From: Acholeplasmatales bacterium
GTDB taxonomy: Bacteria > Bacillota_I > Bacilli_A > Izemoplasmatales > Hujiaoplasmataceae
NCBI GenBank assembly: GCA_003477305.1
Contig: DMTN01000016.1
Coordinates: forward strand, 1 to 17,237
Reading direction: 5' to 3'
DNA length: 17,237 bases
This document shows, in pieces, positions 1-6,011 of this stretch (its first letter is position 1; every line of letters starts with the position of its first letter). A program made the translations under genes and the position numbers. The notes beneath the pieces are model-generated. The model did no database searches and was not told the DNA's origin. It saw only the letters and a list, made by a program, of their open reading frames with translations.

Positions 1-2874
1 CATCTTGTCGCCTTCGGAGATCTTGCGTTTCTGAACGATGTAGACGCGCACGATCTCGTTGACGCCGGGAGCGAGCTCGTCTTCGTTATCGCGCGAGAAG
101 ACCTTGACGCTGTGGACGATGCCGCCGCCGCCGTGGGGAACGCGCAGCGAGGTGTCGCGCACTTCGCGCGATTTCTCGCCGAAGATCGCCAGCAGGAGGC
201 GGTCTTCCGGAGTCGGGTCGGTCTGCCCTTTCGGGGTGACCTTGCCGACGAGGATGTCGCCTTCTTTGACTTCGGCGCCGGCAACAATGATGCCGCGGGC
301 GTCGAGATACTTCCGGCCGTCTTCGCCGACGTTAGGGATTTCACGCGTGATTTCTTCCTTGCCGAGTTTCGTGTCGCGCGCTTCGATTTCGTATTTCTCG
401 ATATGGATCGAGGTGTAGACGTCTTCTTTGACGAGCCGTTCGTTCATGATGACGGCGTCTTCGTAGTTGTAGCCGTTCCAGGTCATGAAGGCGACGACGA
501 CGTTGCGGCCGAGGGCGAGTTCGCCTTCGTCCATCGAGGGACCGTCGGCGACGATGTCGCCCTTCTTGATCGGATCGCCGAGGGAAACGATCGGGCTTTG
601 GTTGATGCAGGTGCCCTGGTTCGATCGCATGAACTTGGCGAGGCTGTAGGTATCGAGTTCGCCGGTTTCGCGGCGGACCTGGACCTTCATGCCGTCGACG
701 TATTCGACGACTCCGTCGTAATCGGAAAGGACGCAGGTGCCGGAGTCATGCGCGGTCTTGTATTCGATGCCGGTACCGACGAACGGCGCTTCCGGATTGA
801 GGAGCGGGATCGCCTGACGCTGCATGTTCGCTCCCATCAGGGCGCGGTTGGCGTCGTCGTGTTCGAGGAACGGGATGCAGGCGGTCGAGATCGAGACGAT
901 CTGTTTCGGGCTGACGTCCATGTAGTCGCAATCGATGGCGTCGAACATCTTCGTCTCGCCGAGATGACGGGCGACGACGCGCTCGTCCTGGATCGACATG
1001 TCGTCGTTCAGGGTGACGTTGGCCTGGGCGATGATGTGGTTCAGTTCTTCGTCGGCCGACATGTAGACTTCTTCGTTCGTGACCTTGCGGGTCACCTTGT
1101 CGATCTTCAGATACGGGGTTTCCATGAATCCGTACTTGTTGACCTTGACGTAGCAGGCGAGCGAGTTGATGAGACCGATGTTCTGTCCTTCCGGCGTTTC
1201 GATCGGGCAGATGCGGCCGTAATGGGACTGATGGACGTCGCGGACTTCGAAGCCGGCGCGGTCGCGGGTGAGACCGCCGGGACCGAGGGCCGAGATGCGG
1301 CGCTTGTGGGTGATTTCATCGAGCGGGTTCGTCTGCTGCATGAACTGCGAGAGTTGGGACGATCCGAAGAATTCCTTGAGGGACGACGTGAGCGGCCGGA
1401 TGTTGATCAGGTTCTGCGGCGTCATTTCCTTGGATTCCTTGGTCGACATGCGGTCCTTGACGTTCTTCTCCATCTTCGCAAGACCGATCCGGAACTGGTT
1501 CTTGAGCAGTTCGCCGATCAGGCGCAGGCGGCGGTTGCCGAGATGGTCGATGTCATCGAGGGTGCCGATCTTCGAGAAGAGGTTCAGATAATAGGAGATC
1601 GAGGCGATGATGTCGGCGGTGGTGATGTGCAGGCGGTTCTCGAAGGAATTGTTGCCGATGATCTTGATCACGGAGGTTTCGCCATTGGAACCGACCTTGA
1701 CGTCGAGCGTTTCGACGAAGCAGTCCTTGACGACCTGCTTGACGAAATCCTCGTTCACGTTGTCGGCCAAAGTTTCCATGCGGGCTTCGCGGTCGAGATG
1801 GATCTGAAGTTCGGCGAGCAGCGTTTCGTCGAACGGCACGGCGGTGGTGAGGGCGCGGCGGACCTGTGGGGTCTGCAGCAAGACGAGGACGTCTTCGTCG
1901 ATCTTCCGGTTCGCCTCGAAGACGATTTCGCCGGTCAACGAATCGACGACATCCTTCGCGAAACGAACGTCGGCGCCGCGATCGAGGAGATTGCGGACGC
2001 GCGCCACGATGTCGAGTTTCTGGTTGATCTTGAACCGTCCGACCTCGGCGAGGTCGTAGCGCTTCTCGTCGAAGAGACGCGAGACGAAGAACGAACGCGC
2101 GCCTTCGACGGTCGCGGTTTCGCCCTGGCGGATTTTCGAATAGACTTCCTTCATGGCGTCTTCGGAGTTCTGCGTCATGTCTTTGTCGATCGTACCGGCG
2201 AGCAGCTCGCTGTCGCCGAAAAGCGCTTCGATCTGTTTGCGCGACGAAAAGCCGAGGGCCTTGATGAGGGTCGTCAGCGGAATTTTCTTGGAACGGTCGA
2301 TTTTGGCGAACAGCGTGTCCTGCTTGCCGATTTCAAATTCGAGCCAGGCGCCCCGGGTCGGGATGACCTGTCCGAGATATTTGCGTCTGCCGGTCTTCTT
2401 GTCGACTTCTTCGGAGAAAAAGACGCCGGACGAGCGGACGATCTGGGAGACGATGACGCGTTCGGAACCGTTGATGATAAACGTCCCGACCGGGCTCATG
2501 ACGGGGATGTCCCCCATGAAGATCTTCTGTTCCTTGATCGAGACCTCGCCGGTTTCCTTGTCGACCGCTTCCTTGTTCAGAAGGCGGACGGTGACGCGGA
2601 GCGGGCGGGAATAGGTGACGTCCTTTTCCTTGCATTCCAACACGGTATACTTGGGATCGCCGAGCTCGTGGTCTCCGAAATAGAGTTCCAGATTCTCGGT
2701 GAAGTTGGTAATCGGCGAAATGTCGGTGAACAGTTCGTGCAATCCGGTCTGAACGAACCACTCGAAGGAAGAAGTCTGAACCTCGACGAGATCGGGAAGC
2801 TCCACATTGGATTTGACGCGTGAGAAGTTTCTTCTTTCTCTGACCTTGCCGTATTTTACAGTCTTATAATCCAC
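1..2874 (-). CDS. rpoB: RNA polymerase beta subunit, 3' end outside window
   Basis: This is the beta subunit of DNA-directed RNA polymerase, forming half of the catalytic cleft and the rifampicin pocket. 958 codons are present; the frame leaves the window after a GDKM motif that in other RpoB proteins precedes AGRHGNKG, so the C-terminal quarter lies to the left. The N-terminus (YGKVRERRNFSRV, ELPDLVEVQTSSFEWF) is typical. The rifampicin region (FFGSSQLSQFM, ITHKRRISALGPGG, then CPIETPEGQNIGLI) is intact except that the residue equal to E. coli Asp516 is Gln (residue 513). I chose the GTG at 2874: it follows GGGGTGAT at close spacing, and no ATG, GTG or TTG lies in frame just upstream. A promoter sits at 2967-2995. 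Overlapping plus-strand frames are shadows. The family assignment is certain. Confidence 0.98.
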   Translation of the reverse strand, partial: MDYKTVKYGKVRERRNFSRVKSNVELPDLVEVQTSSFEWFVQTGLHELFTDISPITNFTENLELYFGDHELGDPKYTVLECKEKDVTYSRPLRVTVRLLNKEAVDKETGEVSIKEQKIFMGDIPVMSPVGTFIINGSERVIVSQIVRSSGVFFSEEVDKKTGRRKYLGQVIPTRGAWLEFEIGKQDTLFAKIDRSKKIPLTTLIKALGFSSRKQIEALFGDSELLAGTIDKDMTQNSEDAMKEVYSKIRQGETATVEGARSFFVSRLFDEKRYDLAEVGRFKINQKLDIVARVRNLLDRGADVRFAKDVVDSLTGEIVFEANRKIDEDVLVLLQTPQVRRALTTAVPFDETLLAELQIHLDREARMETLADNVNEDFVKQVVKDCFVETLDVKVGSNGETSVIKIIGNNSFENRLHITTADIIASISYYLNLFSKIGTLDDIDHLGNRRLRLIGELLKNQFRIGLAKMEKNVKDRMSTKESKEMTPQNLINIRPLTSSLKEFFGSSQLSQFMQQTNPLDEITHKRRISALGPGGLTRDRAGFEVRDVHQSHYGRICPIETPEGQNIGLINSLACYVKVNKYGFMETPYLKIDKVTRKVTNEEVYMSADEELNHIIAQANVTLNDDMSIQDERVVARHLGETKMFDAIDCDYMDVSPKQIVSISTACIPFLEHDDANRALMGANMQRQAIPLLNPEAPFVGTGIEYKTAHDSGTCVLSDYDGVVEYVDGMKVQVRRETGELDTYSLAKFMRSNQGTCINQSPIVSLGDPIKKGDIVADGPSMDEGELALGRNVVVAFMTWNGYNYEDAVIMNERLVKEDVYTSIHIEKYEIEARDTKLGKEEITREIPNVGEDGRKYLDARGIIVAGAEVKEGDILVGKVTPKGQTDPTPEDRLLLAIFGEKSREVRDTSLRVPHGGGGIVHSVKVFSRDNEDELAPGVNEIVRVYIVQKRKISEGDKM

Positions 2875-2966
2875 AAAATCACCCCGAATTATTGCATAGG
2901 TAACGCTGGTGACGACTCATGAAAATGCCTTAAAACGCAAAAATGCGCATTCTTTCGCATTTAAAA

Positions 2967-2995
2967 ATTTTATCACAGAGACGTCAAGCAGTCAA
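2967..2995 (-). promoter_or_regulatory. Sigma-A-type promoter for rpoB
   Basis: Reading the minus strand, TTGACT (2990-2995), a 17-nt spacer and TAAAAT (2967-2972) form a good vegetative promoter. The -35 box starts at the base right after the TGA stop of the methyltransferase gene. Initiation would fall near 2960, giving an rpoB leader of about 85 nt. That leader contains AAATGCG and CGCATTT arms (7 bp) followed by T-rich sequence, a weak possible attenuator. The boxes are seen directly; activity is inferred. Confidence 0.7.
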
Positions 2996-3583
2996 TCATT
3001 TTCGACAAGATAGGACGTGATAACCCGATTTTTTGGCTAGAAGCTCGACGGATCCGTAAATTGTCCCCAGTTCCCGGATCGCCGATTCGGCACCCTGGTT
3101 TTTGTTGATGACGAGGACGAAACGGCCGTTTTCCTTCAGCTTTTCACGCGCTTCGCGGAACAGCCGATAGACGACGGCCTTGCCGGCGCGGATCGGCGGA
3201 TTCGTCAGAATGCAATCAAAAAGGCCGGGGACATGAAGGCATCCGTCTCCGGACAGAATGACGGCGTCCACGCCGTTGTCAAAGGCGTTGTCGCGCGCCA
3301 GTTCGACGGCCCGATCGTTGATGTCCGTCATGGTGACGCGCGCGCCGAAAAGGGCGCCGAGAACGACGCCGACGGCGCCGAATCCACAACCGAGGTCGAG
3401 GATGTCGGCGTCTGGTCCGACTTCGACGTTCTCAAGCAGCGTCCGGGTCCCGAAATCGAGTCCGGCTTTTGAGAAGACGCCATGGTCGGTCGTCATTTTG
3501 AACTCGCGGCCGCGGATGACGAACCAAATCGGTTTTTTCGCGCTTGCGAGGGTATCGTTGTCTTTCGTGAAGTAGTGAGGCAT
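2996..3583 (-). CDS. ybxB: Class I SAM-dependent methyltransferase, RsmC/YbxB type
   Basis: A 195-aa methyltransferase of the RsmC-like family, the usual gene between rplL and rpoB in Bacillota. Motif I (ILDLGCGFGAVG, residues 61-72) binds S-adenosylmethionine, Asp87 ends the second strand, and NPP at 128-130 is the catalytic loop typical of N-methyltransferases acting on a guanine or adenine exocyclic amine. RsmC methylates 16S rRNA in E. coli; the substrate of the shorter YbxB form is not established here. The protein matches only the C-terminal catalytic half of E. coli RsmC, as in Bacillus. The ATG at 3583 is fixed by a perfect AAGGAGG seven bases upstream. A compound hairpin abuts that ribosome-binding site, and the stop codon is followed directly by the rpoB promoter. 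Confidence 0.9.
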   Translation of the reverse strand: MPHYFTKDNDTLASAKKPIWFVIRGREFKMTTDHGVFSKAGLDFGTRTLLENVEVGPDADILDLGCGFGAVGVVLGALFGARVTMTDINDRAVELARDNAFDNGVDAVILSGDGCLHVPGLFDCILTNPPIRAGKAVVYRLFREAREKLKENGRFVLVINKNQGAESAIRELGTIYGSVELLAKKSGYHVLSCRK

Positions 3584-3597
3584 CGAAGTACCTCCTT

Positions 3598-3633
3598 AAC
3601 GTCAAAAACCTGAGACAATCTCAGGCTGACGTT
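3598..3633 (-). terminator. Compound hairpin between rplL and ybxB: attenuator or processing site
   Basis: On the minus strand an outer 7-bp stem (AACGTCA with TGACGTT) encloses an inner 7-bp stem (CCTGAGA with TCTCAGG, loop TTG). The inner stem is followed by TTTTT, as in an intrinsic terminator. In the full fold most of those T residues become an internal loop, and the outer stem ends exactly at the AAGGAGG of the methyltransferase gene. A second GACGTT copy (plus-strand 3636-3641) allows an alternative outer pairing. E. coli has an attenuator and an RNase III site at the equivalent rplL-rpoB junction. Which role applies here is inferred. Confidence 0.65.
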
Positions 3634-3645
3634 CCGACGTTGCAA

Positions 3646-4026
3646 TTACTTGAGTTCGACAGTGGCTCCGGCGTCGGTGAGTTTCTTCGCGATTTCCTTG
3701 GCTTCGTCTTCCTTGACCTTTTCCTTGATGGCCTTCGGGGCGGCGTCGACGAGGTTCTTGGCATCGATCAGGCCGAGTCCGGTGAGTTCGCGGACGACCT
3801 TGATGACGGCGACTTTGCTGGGGCCGACGGCGGTCAGGATGATGTTGACTTCCTTCGGTCCGAGATCTTCTTCGACCGGGGCGGCAACGGCGGCGACAGG
3901 GGCGGCGACGCCGGCGGACGGGTCGACACCGAATTCGGTCTTCATCGCGTCGATGAGTTCCTTGATTTCAAGCATGGTCATTTCTTTGAGTGATGCGATA
4001 AAATCCTTGGCAGTGAATTTGGCCAT
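3646..4026 (-). CDS. rplL: 50S ribosomal protein L7/L12
   Basis: The stalk protein of the large subunit, which recruits and stimulates the translational GTPases. 126 aa in three parts: an N-terminal dimerisation domain (about 1-32, MAKFTAKDFI start), an Ala/Pro/Val hinge (about 38-52), and the conserved C-terminal domain with LGPKEVNIILTAVGPSKVAVIKVVRE and the GLGLIDAKNLVDAAPKAIKE region that contacts the factors. A longer reading from ATG 4041 exists, but that ATG lies inside the ribosome-binding site (GGAGGA); the start at 4026, seven bases after it, gives the standard length. It follows rplJ by 51 nt, and both are controlled by the L10 leader further upstream. Confidence 0.97.
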   Translation of the reverse strand: MAKFTAKDFIASLKEMTMLEIKELIDAMKTEFGVDPSAGVAAPVAAVAAPVEEDLGPKEVNIILTAVGPSKVAVIKVVRELTGLGLIDAKNLVDAAPKAIKEKVKEDEAKEIAKKLTDAGATVELK

Positions 4027-4077
4027 TTTGGTTTCCTCCATTGGAAATTTTTTTACGTTCGATTGGGTGAAGCGGCG

Positions 4078-4572
4078 TTACTGTTTTTGATTCGCGATTT
4101 GATCGAGGCCGTATGCGAGTGCGGAAAGCGGCGCGTAGAGTTGGCTGGCCAGCATGGCGAGCAACACCGGTTTCGGGGGCATCGTGGCGATCATTTTGAT
4201 TTGGGCGGGATTGTAGTAGTCGCCGTCGACCACGCCCGACTTGATGACGAGTTTCACGTTCTTGCGGATGAAGTCGTTCAAAATCCGCGCGCCGACGATC
4301 GGGTCTTTACGCGAGACGATGATGCCGTTCGGACCTTTGAGATCCTGGTCGATCGCTCCGAATCCGCAGGCTTGAGCCGCACGGCGCGAAATGTTGTTCT
4401 TCGCGACGATGAGCTCGCATCCTTCTTTACGAAGCAGGCGACGCAGTTCTTCGGTCTTCAGCACGGTCAGGCCGCGGTATTCCGCGACGAGGACGGCTTT
4501 GGCGTCTTTCATTCTGCCGACGAGCGCATCGACTTCTTCTTGCTTGACGCTGAGTGTTTGTTCCCTGGACAT
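4078..4572 (-). CDS. rplJ: 50S ribosomal protein L10
   Basis: The base of the ribosomal stalk. It binds 23S rRNA and carries the L7/L12 dimers on its C-terminal helix. 164 aa, normal length, with the family segments AVLVAEYRGLTVLKTEELRRLL, ELIVAKNNI and GPNGIIVS. In Bacillus the L10-L12 complex binds its own mRNA leader and causes premature termination; the leader and the hairpin needed for this lie just upstream here. The ATG at 4572 follows AGGAGGTG at good spacing. Confidence 0.97.
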   Translation of the reverse strand: MSREQTLSVKQEEVDALVGRMKDAKAVLVAEYRGLTVLKTEELRRLLRKEGCELIVAKNNISRRAAQACGFGAIDQDLKGPNGIIVSRKDPIVGARILNDFIRKNVKLVIKSGVVDGDYYNPAQIKMIATMPPKPVLLAMLASQLYAPLSALAYGLDQIANQKQ

Positions 4573-4600
4573 TGTTACACCTCCTGTGTGACTTGGGTTG

Positions 4601-4636
4601 AAAAAGAAATTCCTCTTTTCGCGAGAAAAGAGGAAT
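4601..4636 (-). terminator. Intrinsic terminator/attenuator in the rplJ leader
   Basis: A perfect 12-bp stem on the minus strand (ATTCCTCTTTTC with GAAAAGAGGAAT, loop TCGC), followed by TTCTTTTT. It lies between the L10-leader-like element and the rplJ ribosome-binding site, where the regulated terminator sits in the Bacillus rplJL leader. Structure and U-tract are seen directly; regulation by L10-L12 is inferred from position. Confidence 0.85.
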
Positions 4637-4645
4637 GAAAAAACA

Positions 4646-4712
4646 AATTCATCATCTTCGTCTCGGCGGGATGATTAAGCTTGCGCCCCCGCTGTCTTCG
4701 ATCGAACGATTC
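4646..4712 (-). promoter_or_regulatory. L10-leader-type autoregulatory RNA element
   Basis: The 157-nt gap between rplA and rplJ carries the hallmarks of the L10 leader: AAGACAGC, a GCGGG/CCCGC stem (4688-4692 with 4666-4670), CTTAAT in the loop side, then CGCCGAGACGAAGATGATGAA, resembling the conserved L10-binding region. The L10-L12 complex is known to bind such leaders and repress rplJ-rplL. I recognised it by eye; a covariance-model search with the Rfam L10_leader family would decide. I see no promoter within the gap, so the leader is probably part of the rplK-rplA transcript. Confidence 0.75.
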
Positions 4713-4729
4713 AGTTGTCGGTTCTTGCG

Positions 4730-5410
4730 TCAGATGGCAATGGAGACACCGGGGCCCATCGTCGAGGAGATGGCGACGTTTTTCACGTAGATGCCCTTGA
4801 CGGTGGACGGTTTGATTTTCTGAATCAGATCGGTGACGGTCTTGATGTTCTCGACCAGGTGTTCCGGTAGGAAGGAAACCTTGCCGACGATGACCTGCAC
4901 GTTGCCGAACTTGTCGACGCGGTAGGTGATCTTGCCGCCCTTGGAATCGGTGACGGCCTGCGAGATGTTCATCGTGACGGTGCCGGTCTTGGGGTTCGGC
5001 ATGAGGCCTTTCGGACCGAGGACGCGGCCGAGTTTGCCGATCACGCCCATCATGTCCGGAGTGGCGATGACGACGTCGAATTCAAACCATCCGCCGGTGA
5101 TTTTCGCGATGAGATCTTCGTCGCCGACATAGTTGGCGCCGGCATCGCGGGCTTCTTTGGCCTTATCGCCTCTTGCGAAGACGAGGACGGTTTTTTCCTT
5201 GCCGGTTCCGTGCGGGAGGACGACCGCGCCGCGGAGATTCTGTTCCGCTTTACGCGAGTCGAGGTTCAGGTTGAGGGCGAGTTCGACGGTTGCGTCGAAC
5301 TTCTCGAATGCGATCGATTTGACGAGGTTGACGGCTTCAAGCGGTTCGTATTTCTTGGTCGAATCGACTTTGGCCGCAGCCATCTGGTACTTCTTGCCTT
5401 TTTTCGCCAT
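4730..5410 (-). CDS. rplA: 50S ribosomal protein L1
   Basis: Binds 23S rRNA at the mobile L1 stalk and helps release the E-site tRNA; in several bacteria it also represses its own operon mRNA. 226 aa, standard length. Family segments include KYEPLEAVNLVKSIAFEKFDATVELALNLNLD, GTGKEKTVLVFARGDKA and GKLGRVLGPKGLMPNPKTGTV. The start is ATG 5410 (MAKKGKKY), preceded by GAGGGA. A longer in-frame reading overlaps the end of rplK and does not match the family, so I left it out. The gene lies 16 nt after rplK and ends in TGA. Confidence 0.97.
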   Translation of the reverse strand: MAKKGKKYQMAAAKVDSTKKYEPLEAVNLVKSIAFEKFDATVELALNLNLDSRKAEQNLRGAVVLPHGTGKEKTVLVFARGDKAKEARDAGANYVGDEDLIAKITGGWFEFDVVIATPDMMGVIGKLGRVLGPKGLMPNPKTGTVTMNISQAVTDSKGGKITYRVDKFGNVQVIVGKVSFLPEHLVENIKTVTDLIQKIKPSTVKGIYVKNVAISSTMGPGVSIAI

Positions 5411-5426
5411 TTTGTCAGTCCCTCGC

Positions 5427-5852
5427 TCAGTCGGCCACTTTGATGCCCATGTTACGGGCCGTGCCTTCGATGATGCGGGCGGCGGCTTCGACGTCATTGG
5501 CATTGAGGTCCGGAAGTTTCAGCGCTCCGAGTTCACGGAGCTGGGCGCGGGTGATGGTCGCGACCGTTTCTTTTTTCGAATTCGCGGCGCCCTTCTGAAT
5601 GTTGCAGGCTTTCTTGAGCAGATCGCTTGCGGGCGGGGTCTTGGTGATGAACGTGAACGATCTGTCGTCGTAGACGGTGATCACGACCGGGATGACGCTG
5701 CCGACCAATGTTTTGGTCCGTTCGTTGAACTGGAGGCAGAATTGCTGGATGTTGACGCTCGCCTGGCCCAGTGCGGGTCCGATCGGCGGAGCGGGGGTGG
5801 CTTTGCCACCGGCAATCTGCAGTTTGACGATTGTCTTTACTTCTCTTGCCAC
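5427..5852 (-). CDS. rplK: 50S ribosomal protein L11
   Basis: Forms the GTPase-associated centre with 23S rRNA and is the target of thiostrepton-type antibiotics. 141 aa, standard length. The N-terminal domain has VKLQIAGGKATPAPPIGPAL and the C-terminal rRNA-binding domain has ITKTPPASDLLKKA and PDLNANDVEAAARIIEGTARNMGI. The start is GTG 5852 (VAREVKTIVKL), preceded by AGGAGGTG at seven bases; the longer frame reading into the leader is not coding. It heads the rplK-rplA-rplJ-rplL block and has its own strong promoter, because the ABC genes separate it from nusG. Confidence 0.97.
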   Translation of the reverse strand: MAREVKTIVKLQIAGGKATPAPPIGPALGQASVNIQQFCLQFNERTKTLVGSVIPVVITVYDDRSFTFITKTPPASDLLKKACNIQKGAANSKKETVATITRAQLRELGALKLPDLNANDVEAAARIIEGTARNMGIKVAD

Positions 5853-5873
5853 GAAATGACACCTCCTGAAAAT

Positions 5874-5936
5874 CGTGTGTGGTGAACGGGCTCCTTTGGA
5901 GTCCTCCCATTGGAAATACGTGTGTGTGGACACACG
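5874..5936 (-). promoter_or_regulatory. rplK mRNA leader with alternative hairpins
   Basis: The predicted transcript starts near 5937 and opens at once with CGTGTGT (5930-5936), which pairs with ACACACG four bases later (5919-5925). A second identical ACACACG lies at 5874-5880, just before the ribosome-binding site, so the 5' arm has two possible partners. Between them GGACTCC-AAA-GGAGCCC forms another stem with one mismatch. This could stabilise the mRNA 5' end or act as a translational switch, for example an L1 target. The pairings are seen; any function is inferred. Confidence 0.45.
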
Positions 5937-5943
5937 CTTAGAT

Positions 5944-5973
5944 ATTATACAATGACACCCGCGCCCATGTCAA
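5944..5973 (-). promoter_or_regulatory. Consensus promoter of the rplK operon
   Basis: Minus strand: perfect TTGACA (5968-5973), 18-nt spacer, perfect TATAAT (5944-5949). It is the closest match to consensus in the window and lies in the gap between the second ABC gene and rplK, giving the ribosomal block its own transcription start. Confidence 0.88.
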
Positions 5974-6011
5974 GCAATATCGTGCCGCATGGAACGGGTT
6001 CAAAACCAGGA

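Noticed and set aside
112..2823. A 903-codon open frame on the plus strand opposite rpoB
   Set aside because: The minus strand encodes an unmistakable RpoB through the whole stretch. The antisense frame is low-complexity (Asp, Val, Arg, Phe rich) and matches no family I know; GC-rich third positions produce such frames. Many other long antisense frames in the window have the same cause.
4027..4041. Five-residue N-terminal extension of L7/L12
   Set aside because: Its ATG is part of the ribosome-binding site GGAGGA that serves the start at 4026.
5411..5503. 31-residue N-terminal extension of L1
   Set aside because: It overlaps the end of rplK, matches no L1 protein, and a ribosome-binding site precedes the MAKKGKKY start.
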